DNA of 45,949 bases from Thermoanaerobaculales bacterium (lineage in GTDB: Bacteria; Acidobacteriota; Thermoanaerobaculia; Thermoanaerobaculales; Sulfomarinibacteraceae): positions 1 through 45,949 of the forward strand of contig JARFRM010000244.1 in the NCBI GenBank assembly GCA_029287235.1, read 5' to 3'. The position numbers and the translations under genes are program-made. Position 1 is the stretch's first letter, and every line of letters begins with the position of its first letter. This document shows, in pieces, positions 17,666 through 26,164 of this stretch. The notes below the pieces were generated by a model. That model worked only from the letters and a program-made list of their open reading frames with translations, was not told where the DNA came from and did not search any database.

Positions 17666-18115
17666 TCAGCGTCGGCGCGAGCGACTACGGCTCCGCAGGG
17701 CGAGGATTCGCCGCACGGTCCTGACCAGCTCGTCCGGGTTGACCGGTTTTGTCACGAAACCCTCGGGCGCCGGGACCGGCCGCTCGTAGAGCACCTTGCG
17801 AAACTCCGGATGGCCGGTGACGACACAGATCGGAATGTCTGCGGTGAGAGGATCGGCGCGGAGATCGGAGAAGGTCGTCACCCCATCGCGACCCGGCATG
17901 GAAAGATCAAGGGTGATGATGTCGGGTCGCTTTTCCCTGGCCATCTCCATGGCCTCGTCACCGTCGGCCGCTTCGCACAACCCGGCTCCGTGATCGGCGA
18001 AGAGTGCGAGAAGAAATGTCCGGATATCCTCGTCATCGTCGACAACCAGAACCACCGAACCCGACAGCGGCCTCGGTTCCGTCTCGAAGCTCGTTGTGTC
18101 CGGAACGCGATCCAT
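17666..18115 (-). CDS. stand-alone response regulator receiver domain
   Basis: A 149-residue protein consisting of one CheY-like receiver domain after about 20 flexible residues. The acidic pocket is VVDDDED (residues 24-30), the phosphoacceptor is Asp70 in ITLDLSMPG, the switch Thr is Thr100 in CVVTGHP, and the conserved Lys is Lys123 in FVTKPVNP. No DNA-binding or enzymatic output domain follows; the C-terminus is a basic arginine-serine tail (RSRSRSRRR). The start at 18115 follows AAAGGGGAG. No histidine kinase gene is nearby, so its partner must be elsewhere. Such single-domain regulators usually act in phosphorelays or by protein-protein contact. Confidence 0.9.
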   Translation of the reverse strand: MDRVPDTTSFETEPRPLSGSVVLVVDDDEDIRTFLLALFADHGAGLCEAADGDEAMEMAREKRPDIITLDLSMPGRDGVTTFSDLRADPLTADIPICVVTGHPEFRKVLYERPVPAPEGFVTKPVNPDELVRTVRRILALRSRSRSRRR

Positions 18116-18164
18116 GGAACTCCCCTTTTCCAATGTAACTCGGGGGACAACCTGATTCAATGAT

Positions 18165-18989
18165 TCAGCGGCGAATCAGCCAATCCGTGTAGAGCTCGGG
18201 TCGGCGATCGGGGAGGAAGAGCCGGCGGGCATGGGAGTGCTCGATCTCGCTGAGCTCGAGATCGGCGACAAGGATCTCTTCGGTTCCGGATCCGGCGCGG
18301 GCCAACACCCTTCCATCCGGGCCGCAGATGAATGACTCGCCTGCAAAGATCAGTTTTTCCTCGGGACCGACGCGGTTGCAGAGGGCGGTGAAGTAGCCGT
18401 TCTGAAAAGCCGCAACCCTCAGCTCGGCCTCATACAACCCATCCGGCCACTCCCCCACCGCGCCGGCTTGCGGCACGACAACCACCTCGGCTCCGCTCAG
18501 GGCGAGTGCGCGCATCTGTTCGGGGTAATGGCGGTCGTAACAGATGGCGACACCAATGCGACCGGCCGCCGTGTCGAAGACCGGAACGCCGGTGTCGCCG
18601 GGCGTGTAGTAGCCCTTCTCGTGAAACGCCTCGTAGTCGGTGATGTGCACCATCCTCACCCGACCGAGCAGGCTCCCATCCGCATCGATCACCGGAGAGG
18701 TGTCGTAACAATTCTCGCCGTCCCGCTCGAAGAGATTCAGCACCACAACCACGCCCAACTCCCGGGCCTTCGCCGCAAACGCCTCGGTGACGTGGCCGGG
18801 AATGGTCTGCGCCAGATCCTCGAAGCCGGGTTCGGCGTGCTTCTGGGGGTGGAACCGCTCGAACGCAAGCTCGGCATAGCAGACGAGCTCCGCGCCGTCG
18901 GCGGCGGCTCTCTCGAGGGCAGCGATCCCCTTCTCGAGGTTGGTTGAGGGATCGGTGGCGGCAGGCTGTTGGACGAGGGCGATGCGCAT
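18165..18989 (-). CDS. nitrilase-superfamily carbon-nitrogen hydrolase with Lys-to-Met change
   Basis: A 274-residue cytoplasmic amidase-type protein. The start at 18989 (GGGAG upstream) gives MRIALVQQPA, a standard nitrilase-fold first strand; the frame stays open far upstream but is not homologous there. Glu40 (CYAELAF) and the nucleophile Cys150 (AICYDRHYPE) of the Glu-Lys-Cys triad are present. At the position of the catalytic Lys, where most members read YRKxH, this protein has VRMVH with Met113. Sequences around it (HEKGYYTPGDTG, VVPQAGAVGEWPDGLYEAELR) resemble N-carbamoylputrescine amidase and beta-ureidopropionase relatives. Either this is a subfamily with a shifted general base or it is impaired. 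A second family member is divergently transcribed 63 bases away. Confidence 0.85.
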   Translation of the reverse strand: MRIALVQQPAATDPSTNLEKGIAALERAAADGAELVCYAELAFERFHPQKHAEPGFEDLAQTIPGHVTEAFAAKARELGVVVVLNLFERDGENCYDTSPVIDADGSLLGRVRMVHITDYEAFHEKGYYTPGDTGVPVFDTAAGRIGVAICYDRHYPEQMRALALSGAEVVVVPQAGAVGEWPDGLYEAELRVAAFQNGYFTALCNRVGPEEKLIFAGESFICGPDGRVLARAGSGTEEILVADLELSEIEHSHARRLFLPDRRPELYTDWLIRR

Positions 18990-19052
18990 GGAGTCTCCCG
19001 TTGTTGATTGCCGGGCTTGAGTTCGCCCGATGCTCGCGTTAGGGTACCGCAC

Positions 19053-19913
19053 ATGACCGATTCCAAGCTGACGGTCGGCCTGTTGACCGAGGTGTTTTTC
19101 GATGATCACGGAGGCGACCGCCTGACCGGCCGCCTCGAGGAGGCGCGTTCCGCCGGCGCCGAGCTCGTGGTGCTGCCGGAACTCCCGTTGGACTCGTGGG
19201 TTCCTGCCTCCCGCACTGCTGAAGACGGCGACGCCGAGGGCCCCGGAGGTCGAAGACAGCGGATTCAGGCCGACGCAGCCCGCCGAGCCGGGGTGGCCGT
19301 TCTCGGTGGGGCGATCATCCGCGATCCGGCATCCGGCAGGAGGCACAATACCGCTCTGCTCTTCGACAACGCCGGTGTCGTGCGCTCGTCCTACCGCAAG
19401 ATCCACCTTCCGTTCGAGGAACACTTCTGGGAGACGGCCCACTATGAACCCGGCATCGACCCCCCCGAGGTGATCCCCGGCTTTCCCCTGCCCCTCGGCA
19501 TCCAGATCTGTTCCGACGCCAACCGGACCACGGGGTGCCAGCTCCTGGCCGCTCGCGGCGCCGCCGTGATCTTTGTCCCGCGGGCAACCCCCGCCGCGAG
19601 CTGGGATCGGTGGCGCCTTGTGCTTCGGGCCAATGCCGTGACCGCCGCAGCCTGGGTGGTGACCGTCAACAGACCACCGTCCGGAGAGGTGTTGCCCCCC
19701 GACGGGCCGTCGGCCGTCATCGCGCCGAACGGGAGGGCGGCCGTCGAAACAACCGACCCCCTGGCCATCGTCGATCTCGATGCCGAAGCGGTTTTGCAGG
19801 CCCGCAGGGACTATCCCGGCTACCTGAAGTTCTTCCCGGATGTGTACCAAAGGGCTTGGGCCGCGGCGGCGGCAGAAGCCTCCGGGACTGCCGATGATCA
19901 TCAACGGAACTGA
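19053..19913 (+). CDS. nitrilase-superfamily carbon-nitrogen hydrolase
   Basis: A 286-residue amidase-type enzyme hydrolysing a non-peptide carbon-nitrogen bond. The full triad is visible: Glu43 in VLPELPLDSW, Lys116 in SYRKIHLPF and Cys153 in GIQICSDANR. The start at 19053 opens the usual first strand (KLTVGLLTEVFF); no strong Shine-Dalgarno is present, and a TTGAGT plus TAGGGT pair at 17-base spacing lies directly upstream, so the message may have a very short leader. The protein is more divergent than its neighbour, with a shortened region between the triad residues and an alanine-rich tail. The substrate cannot be predicted. Head-to-head placement with the 18165-18989 gene suggests joint regulation. 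Confidence 0.85.
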   Translation: MTDSKLTVGLLTEVFFDDHGGDRLTGRLEEARSAGAELVVLPELPLDSWVPASRTAEDGDAEGPGGRRQRIQADAARRAGVAVLGGAIIRDPASGRRHNTALLFDNAGVVRSSYRKIHLPFEEHFWETAHYEPGIDPPEVIPGFPLPLGIQICSDANRTTGCQLLAARGAAVIFVPRATPAASWDRWRLVLRANAVTAAAWVVTVNRPPSGEVLPPDGPSAVIAPNGRAAVETTDPLAIVDLDAEAVLQARRDYPGYLKFFPDVYQRAWAAAAAEASGTADDHQRN

Positions 19914-20019
19914 CGCCGGAATTCCAGGGCCTGCTGTACTCGTTGTTCGTTGTGGTTTAGGATATGAGCGGACGCGCGCCGGTCGAGTCATGCCTTCCCG
20001 CCGAAAGGACCTCCAAGAA

Positions 20020-22782
20020 ATGCAGTCCCAAATTCGTACACTTTTCCTGATTCTCGTGTCGACCATCGCAGGCGCGGCGTTCGGCGCGGTGGAGTCCGAT
20101 CCCGGTGCAGCCGCGGTTCGTCGCCTGGCGGGTGTGATCGACGCCGAGGTTGTCGTGAATCGCGTCTCGGGCTCGGTTCGGTATGCGCGTTTTGAACCCG
20201 GCGCTGTCGTCAGCGACGGGAGCTCGACAAAGGAGAAGGCGGAACTGTTTCTGCTCCGCCACGGCATGGCCTTCGGGATCGAGTCTCCGGGGATCGAACT
20301 CGTGCAAATTCGCGAACGGACCGACCGTCTCGGTCACACCCACCTCGTGTTCGACCAGGTCCACCGTGGCGTCGGGGTCTTTGGTGCGCGGATGGGACTT
20401 CATTTCGACAGCATGGGCGAACTGGTGACCGCCAACGCAACCGTTCTGCCGGAAATCGCGGTCGATCGGGTCACCCCCGAAATCACCGCCGAACAGGCTC
20501 GAGACCACGCAAGGGCATTGGTCGCCAAACAGCAGACACTTGATCCGACCGAGCTGTCGATACCGGACGCCGAGTTGGTGATCTTCAACGACGGCGTGAT
20601 TTGGGGCCGCGAAGGCCTCACTCACCTCGCCTGGCGGCTCGAAGTCACCGACGGGAAGGGTGTGCGGGAGCAACTCTTCGTTGATGCCCGTGAGGGACGC
20701 CTCCTCGAGCAGATCAGCGACATCGAGTACGCCCACCGCCAGATCTACGAGAACAACGGCGGCAATCTCGTGTGGCAGGAGGGCGATCCTCTCCCCTACA
20801 GCGGCAGTGGACCCTTCCGCGACGAGGAAATCAACAATCTCATCATCGTTGCGGAGCAGACCTACAAAACTTTCGCCAATATCTCCGGCGGTACCTTCCT
20901 CTCGTACACCGGGAGTGACAGCCATCTGCGGAGCTACTACGACCGCGACGGGATGGACTGTCCCAACGCCTACTTCAACGGTTCGTCCACCAGCTTCTGC
21001 GTTGGAACCGCCACCGATGATATCGTGGCCCACGAGTGGGCCCACGGCTACACCCAGGAGACGCACGGCCTTGTCTATGCCTGGCAGTCCGGCGCCCTCA
21101 ACGAGAGCTACTCGGACATCTTCGGGGAGATCGTCGATCTGCTCTACGACTCGGGCTCGGATCTCCCGAGCACCGTACGAACCCCCGGCGCCTGCTCCGC
21201 GGCCACCGCCATCGACGAGGTCGAGCTCATCATCCGGGAACCCGCCGATCTGGCGGCCTCCCTGGATGCTCGCTCAGCCACATTCAACCCCGCACCGCCG
21301 TGGGATGTGACCGGAACCGTCGAGCTCGCCGACGACGGCGTCGGACAGGGCAACGACGCCTGTGATGCGCTCGTCGACTTCACCGCCGGGAAAATCGCCC
21401 TCATCACCATGGGAGCGTGCACCGAACGATTTCTCACCCCCGTGACCAACGCCGAAGCGGCCGGCGCCGTCGCCGCGATCGTGGTCAACCCTCTCAACGA
21501 CAACGTCACCACCATGAGCGGCAGCGGCGGACTCTCGATCCCGGCGGTCTTTGTCGGCAGAAGCGACGGCGAGGCCATCCGTGACGCTCTCGACCGCGGT
21601 GTGGTCGTGACCTTGCGCTCCGGTGGTGACGGGTCGCTGCGATGGCTGGTTGCCGAGGACAGCTCCTCTTTCGGCGGCGCGATCCGCGACATGTGGAATC
21701 CGGAGTGCCTGTCCGATCCGGGATCGGTCTTCTCGAACCGCTACTACTGCAGCGATGGCGACAACGGCGGCGTACACACCAACAGCGGGGTCCCGAACCA
21801 CGCATTCGCCATGCTTGTGGACGGAGGATCGGCCAACGGCGTGGCCGTTCCCCCCATCGGCATGACCCGCGCGGCCCATATCTATTGGCGGGCGATGAGT
21901 CAGTACCAGTTCCCGCTGTCGGACTTCAGGGACCACGCGGACGCCCTCTCGGCAAGCTGCAGGGATCTGGTGGGCGCACCCCTGCCGGATCTCCTCTCGG
22001 GTGAGGTCTCAGCCGTCGTCATCAATCCTGAGCACTGCGATGCGATCGACGCCGCCATGCTCGCGACCCAGATGAGGGATTGGCCGACCCAGTGCCGATT
22101 CAACACGATCCTCGATCCAGACCCACCGGCTGCGCCGGGCGATCTCGAAGTCTTCTCCGAGACCTTCGATGCCGCCCCGACAACCTGGACGCTGGCCAAC
22201 GACGGCGTCTATGCCGAGTATGAACCGCGCGACTGGACATGGACCGAGGCGGTGCCCGACGGCGGCGATGGCGGCGCCTTCTATGCCATTGACAGCCCCG
22301 AGATCGGGGACTGCGCCGCCGGGATCGACGATCAATCTGGGGTCATGCATCTCGACAGTCCGGCGATCACCCTGCCGCGTGGACTGCGCCCGTTCCTGCT
22401 CTTCGATCACTACGTGGCCACCGAAAAGCGGGTGGATGGCGGCAACCTCAAGATCAGCGTCAACGGCGGTGTCTTCGAACTCATCCCCGCGGAAGCCTTT
22501 CTCTTCAACCCGTACAACGACACTCTGCGTGAGCCCCAGTGGAACGACAACCCCCTGGCCGGCGAGGCCGCATTCGTCGGGACCAACGCCACGACCTACC
22601 GCGGATCGTGGGGGCGATCTCATGTCGATCTCAGCGGATATGCCGGCGCCGGTGACACCATCGTGCTGCGGTTCGATTTCGGCACCGACGGCTGCAACGG
22701 TCAGGACGGCTGGTACATCGACAACGTGCGGGTGGTCATGAATCCCAGGGAACGACAGGGCGGGGCTCGAGTCAGCCCATAG
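20020..22782 (+). CDS. secreted M4 (thermolysin-type) metallopeptidase with inserted PA domain
   Basis: A 920-residue exported zinc peptidase. The start at 20020 gives a signal peptide (MQSQIRTLFLILVSTIAGAA); an in-frame ATG at 19990 would only lengthen the n-region. Residues about 25-240 are an FTP/PepSY-type propeptide that normally inhibits and folds the enzyme. The zinc site is HEWAHG at 338-343 with the third ligand Glu362 in GALNESYSD. A protease-associated (PA) domain at about 430-540 (LVDFTAGKIALI, AAAIVVNPLNDN-like strands, IPAVFVGRSDGEAI) interrupts the catalytic domain before the active-site His594 in NSGVPNHAF. Residues about 708-920 form a jelly-roll-like C-terminal domain ending in DGWYIDNVRVV. 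It probably acts outside the cell on proteins. Confidence 0.9.
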   Translation: MQSQIRTLFLILVSTIAGAAFGAVESDPGAAAVRRLAGVIDAEVVVNRVSGSVRYARFEPGAVVSDGSSTKEKAELFLLRHGMAFGIESPGIELVQIRERTDRLGHTHLVFDQVHRGVGVFGARMGLHFDSMGELVTANATVLPEIAVDRVTPEITAEQARDHARALVAKQQTLDPTELSIPDAELVIFNDGVIWGREGLTHLAWRLEVTDGKGVREQLFVDAREGRLLEQISDIEYAHRQIYENNGGNLVWQEGDPLPYSGSGPFRDEEINNLIIVAEQTYKTFANISGGTFLSYTGSDSHLRSYYDRDGMDCPNAYFNGSSTSFCVGTATDDIVAHEWAHGYTQETHGLVYAWQSGALNESYSDIFGEIVDLLYDSGSDLPSTVRTPGACSAATAIDEVELIIREPADLAASLDARSATFNPAPPWDVTGTVELADDGVGQGNDACDALVDFTAGKIALITMGACTERFLTPVTNAEAAGAVAAIVVNPLNDNVTTMSGSGGLSIPAVFVGRSDGEAIRDALDRGVVVTLRSGGDGSLRWLVAEDSSSFGGAIRDMWNPECLSDPGSVFSNRYYCSDGDNGGVHTNSGVPNHAFAMLVDGGSANGVAVPPIGMTRAAHIYWRAMSQYQFPLSDFRDHADALSASCRDLVGAPLPDLLSGEVSAVVINPEHCDAIDAAMLATQMRDWPTQCRFNTILDPDPPAAPGDLEVFSETFDAAPTTWTLANDGVYAEYEPRDWTWTEAVPDGGDGGAFYAIDSPEIGDCAAGIDDQSGVMHLDSPAITLPRGLRPFLLFDHYVATEKRVDGGNLKISVNGGVFELIPAEAFLFNPYNDTLREPQWNDNPLAGEAAFVGTNATTYRGSWGRSHVDLSGYAGAGDTIVLRFDFGTDGCNGQDGWYIDNVRVVMNPRERQGGARVSP

Positions 22783-22786
22783 CTTC

Positions 22787-22822
22787 AAGAAAACCGGACC
22801 GGCAGACGCCAGGCCGGCCCGG
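22787..22822 (-). terminator. intrinsic terminator of the long minus-strand gene run
   Basis: Read on the minus strand, a ten-base stem with one mismatch (CCGGGCCGGC with GCCGGTCCGG) encloses a nine-base loop and is followed by TTTTCTT. It sits 20 bases beyond the M14 gene stop, in the 60-base gap between convergent genes. The plus-strand M4 gene has no T-run on its side. Confidence 0.75.
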
Positions 22823-22842
22823 CTATCGGCAACGCCCGGCAG

Positions 22843-25500
22843 TCAGCGATAGACGCCGGCGACCCCGGCCTCGCCCTTTCTCACCTTCGGCAGTATCAGG
22901 GCGTTGAAGACCAGCTTGAAGGTACCCGGTATCGAGGCCCGGAACTGGGGCTGGAATCCGAAGAGAACCAGTTGTCCGAAACCCGCGCGGACCCACACCA
23001 TGGCGGGGCGCTCGGCGAGGAGATCGACCGATTCCGCGTATCCGCTGAGGAGGATGTCTTCCTCGGGGAAGACCCCGAGCACCCGTCGATCCGCGATCAG
23101 CTTGGGCACTCCCGTTCCGAGCACCGGACGCCCCCGGGTGAAGACGCCGAATTGGGAGGGCATTCCCCAGGTCACCGGATGATCGGCGTTGAGTTCCACC
23201 GCCAGGAGCGACCCCGGGGCATAGAAGCCCTTCTCGATGAGCTGAGCCGCATCATCCCGAACCGGTAGCTCGATCTCCATACCGTCTTCACCCTCACCGA
23301 AGGTCAGGCCGTCGAAAAACAGCTGGGTCGACCGTCCCCATGCCACGACGATGCCTCCCTTCTCGATGAAGGCCTCGAGACCCTTGAACCCGTCCTCACC
23401 GAGACCCTTGCGGTACTCCGGTCGGTAGTCGTTGACCCGGTAGGGGCCGCTCGACTCGTACTTTCCCTTGGTGAGCACATTCTCGTCGGCGTCGGGGAAG
23501 ATCACCACATCGAAGTTCTCGGCGAGGTCGGCCTCGACCACATCACCCGGTCTGAGCAGGGTGTGGGCCACACCATAGGTCTCGAGGACGTACCGCGTCC
23601 ATCCTGCGTCCATGTCGTGGTACCAGGTTTCTATCAGGGCAACACGGGGCTTTGAAACTTCGACCATTTCCGTGACTGGTTCGGCCTCGATGGGGGTGGT
23701 CCTGGCGGCGGGGATCAAATCGAGGACATCGCCCCGCGGGTTCTTGAGGATGAACGTGCCCGGGGGGAGATGGGTGTCGCCGATCGTCAGGCCATCAGGG
23801 GCGCGAGAGACCCGGACACCGGTCTCGAGGGCTGCGAACGCGACCCGGAAGCTCGCGTTGTCGCGCGGATCGAGGGCCACGCCCCAAACAGAGTCGAGAT
23901 CCGGGCTGATCGGTGGCGTTGCCTCGAAGGGCACGAGAGAGGCCTCGAGCGCCTTGGACCGGGTCTCGAGCTCGACCGAGGTCACCCCGAAATGCAGGGG
24001 GAGCGACCAGCTGGTGATGTCGTACGGGCGGATGACCTCTCCGCCGGGTGTGTAGTGCCGAACCGGATATCGTTGATTCTCCATCACTTCTTTGATGAAC
24101 GGCCGGTAGGCCTGCGCCATCGATACGACGATATCGCCCGCGGCGAAACTGTGACCTTCGACCATCACCGGTGTGGTGAGCCGCGCCACCTCGACACCAT
24201 GTTCGACAAGCAGCTCGACCAGGTGATCGCGCTCGCTCGGATCGTGTTGGGTTGCAGGAATGACGTAGTGGTACGGGGGCTCGGTGCGGCCCCTTTCGAC
24301 CTCGGCGCGGCACAGGTCGTTTCGAGACGTGAGAATCTCGTCCCGCATCGTCGAAGCGGTCTTCAGGGCGCCACGCCACGACGCCAGTTCGTACTGAACG
24401 ATGTCACCCAAACGCCACCAGCCACCGGGCCACGGGCTCGGCATGTTGACGCTCTTCTTGTACTCGGAGAGCCCCTTTCCGCGAACCCGACGCTCGTTCT
24501 TCTCCACGAAGACAGGCGTGGCGATCCTGGCGCTGGCGGCCTCGGTGAGGATGCTGATCACACCTTTCCAGTGCGAGGTTGTGGTGGCGCCGGGCCAGTA
24601 CTCGTCAAAGGTCCAGTTGCTCGCAACGCCGGTGAGACCCGAGGCTCCGATTTCTCGAGCCATGGCGGAACCGAAGACATCGGACCAGGTCCAGAGGCCC
24701 CCGTCGATGTTCTCGGCGATGGGATCGTGATAGCGGGGTACGAAGTATCGCGGGCCGGTTCCGCCCATCTGGTGTTTGTCCAGCAAGACCTGGGGATACC
24801 ACTCGGTGGAAAAGACCCGGCTCACAGCCTTGCTCTCGTTCTGGGTCAGCGCGACAAAATCTCGGTTGTTGTCGTGGCCGGCATAGTGGTGATACAGCCC
24901 GGGCATGGATCCGCCCTCATAGCCGGTATCCAGGTTTTCTCGATAGTGATTGACGATCATGTCCATACCATCGGGATTGAGCGTGGCCACCACCATGACC
25001 ACAACCTCGTCCAGCCAGCCGAGGACGTCAGGATCGTCGGTCGTGGCCAGTTGATACGTAAGCAGGGGCAGGGTCTGGGCCGGCGCAACCTCTGTCGAGT
25101 GCATGGAAAGGGTCGCCATGACAAAGACCCGAGCGTCCTCGATGAGCGCCTCCCGTTCGTCATCGGGAATGAACGGATCGAGGGCCAGACGACGGTTGAT
25201 ACCGCGAAGCTCGTCCAGACGCCCGAGGTTTTCCTCCGATGAAATGAAGACCATCTTCATGGGACGATCGAGGGTGGACCGCCCGATCTCTTCAACGGCG
25301 ACCCGCGGTGACGCATCTGCCGCGAGCTCCACATACTCGATCAACTGCGAGTAGTCGATCAACTGACGATCGGTACCCGGTTGAAAACCGAAGACCGACT
25401 CGGGATCGGGAAATCGGGCGGCACTCTCCTCTGCCAGAGCCAAAACGGAAAAAGAGATAACGACTGAGCAAACAAGTGACCAAACGAGAAAACGACGCAT
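22843..25500 (-). CDS. secreted M14-like zinc carboxypeptidase with GATase-like C-terminus
   Basis: An 885-residue exported metallopeptidase. The start at 25500 follows GGAGG and gives a signal peptide (MRRFLVWSLVCSVVISFSVL, cleavage near ALA-E). The M14 zinc site is HSTE at residues 134-137 (His134, Glu137) with the third ligand His243 in DKHQMGG. NPDGMD and HDNNRDFVALTQNESK lie between them, and ILTEAASARIATP probably supplies the catalytic Glu. The C-terminal third (about 630-800) resembles a class I glutamine-amidotransferase/ThuA-like fold (MDAGWTRYVLETYGV, FDVVIFPDADE, EAFIEKGGIVVAWG) without an obvious catalytic Cys. Related large M14 proteins are common in Acidobacteriota and Bacteroidota. 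It is the last gene of the minus-strand run and ends at a terminator. Confidence 0.88.
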   Translation of the reverse strand: MRRFLVWSLVCSVVISFSVLALAEESAARFPDPESVFGFQPGTDRQLIDYSQLIEYVELAADASPRVAVEEIGRSTLDRPMKMVFISSEENLGRLDELRGINRRLALDPFIPDDEREALIEDARVFVMATLSMHSTEVAPAQTLPLLTYQLATTDDPDVLGWLDEVVVMVVATLNPDGMDMIVNHYRENLDTGYEGGSMPGLYHHYAGHDNNRDFVALTQNESKAVSRVFSTEWYPQVLLDKHQMGGTGPRYFVPRYHDPIAENIDGGLWTWSDVFGSAMAREIGASGLTGVASNWTFDEYWPGATTTSHWKGVISILTEAASARIATPVFVEKNERRVRGKGLSEYKKSVNMPSPWPGGWWRLGDIVQYELASWRGALKTASTMRDEILTSRNDLCRAEVERGRTEPPYHYVIPATQHDPSERDHLVELLVEHGVEVARLTTPVMVEGHSFAAGDIVVSMAQAYRPFIKEVMENQRYPVRHYTPGGEVIRPYDITSWSLPLHFGVTSVELETRSKALEASLVPFEATPPISPDLDSVWGVALDPRDNASFRVAFAALETGVRVSRAPDGLTIGDTHLPPGTFILKNPRGDVLDLIPAARTTPIEAEPVTEMVEVSKPRVALIETWYHDMDAGWTRYVLETYGVAHTLLRPGDVVEADLAENFDVVIFPDADENVLTKGKYESSGPYRVNDYRPEYRKGLGEDGFKGLEAFIEKGGIVVAWGRSTQLFFDGLTFGEGEDGMEIELPVRDDAAQLIEKGFYAPGSLLAVELNADHPVTWGMPSQFGVFTRGRPVLGTGVPKLIADRRVLGVFPEEDILLSGYAESVDLLAERPAMVWVRAGFGQLVLFGFQPQFRASIPGTFKLVFNALILPKVRKGEAGVAGVYR

Positions 25501-25560
25501 CAGGACCTCCATCCTCGAACAGAGATCATTGTAGGCGTTCCGGTGGAGAATCGTGCGGGG

Positions 25561-26031
25561 TCAGGAACCTTCGCTTGTCCCCACGAAGCCGGGCAGGGCC
25601 GCTGCCTTCTGGAGCAACTCGAGTTCACGTTGATAGGCCGCCGCCAGCAACCTGGCCAGACGTTGGTTGTCGGGATCCAGGGAGAGCTCTTCGGAAATGG
25701 CTGCGATCTGTGCTTCGATGATCTCGAGGTTCTCATCGACGGTGTTGCGGGTCTCCAGGGGAAGCTCGTCGCTGCGGGTATCGAGGACCTGAAGGAGTTC
25801 GGCTCGAGCGCTCTCGAATTCCTCCTCGTCCGATCCCAACGCCACCAACGCCGCTCGTGCCGCCAGACCGATCCTCGAGCTCAGAGGCGCAGGACTCAGA
25901 GACCGCTCTTCTCCGCGGTGGCCGAGAAGAAGAGCCGCCATGATCGCAAAGGCCACGATGAGCCCGGAGCCCACGGCAAGAGGGATCCACCACTCGGCCC
26001 TTGCGGAATCGTCCAGATCGTTCGTTACCAT
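25561..26031 (-). CDS. small single-pass membrane protein, anti-sigma-like tail
   Basis: A 156-residue protein that I do not recognise as a named family. It has one transmembrane helix at about residues 15-38 (WWIPLAVGSGLIVAFAIMAA) after a short acidic N-terminus. A helical, probably coiled-coil region follows at 75-148 (NTVDENLEIIEAQIAAI, DPDNQRLARLLAAAYQREL). That ending resembles the C-terminal part of zinc-finger anti-sigma factors that follow ECF sigma genes, but no Cys/His zinc site and no sigma gene are present. GGGAGGG lies two bases before the ATG. It is 60 bases upstream of the M14 gene on the same strand. Confidence 0.6.
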   Translation of the reverse strand: MVTNDLDDSARAEWWIPLAVGSGLIVAFAIMAALLLGHRGEERSLSPAPLSSRIGLAARAALVALGSDEEEFESARAELLQVLDTRSDELPLETRNTVDENLEIIEAQIAAISEELSLDPDNQRLARLLAAAYQRELELLQKAAALPGFVGTSEGS

Positions 26032-26164
26032 TTCCCTCCCGTGTCTAGGATGTCATAACACCGGGAAAGGTTGCCGGCGAGCAATTTTGGATTCTCAACT
26101 CAGGCAGCATGAGATCGAGAACATAGTCCAGGAAGTCAACAACAAAAAGTCGAGAAGAGGGTGC

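Noticed and set aside
18990..20267. N-terminal extension of the 18165-18989 nitrilase frame up to 20267
   Set aside because: The extension runs antisense to the second nitrilase and M4 genes, shows no homology, and the internal ATG at 18989 has a Shine-Dalgarno and gives a full-length nitrilase.
497..25513. Similar GGAGGTCCT-N-ATGCG starts of the SLH-like gene (704) and the M14 gene (25500)
   Set aside because: The likeness covers only the Shine-Dalgarno, a short spacer and a basic signal-peptide start (MRR), which can arise by convergence.
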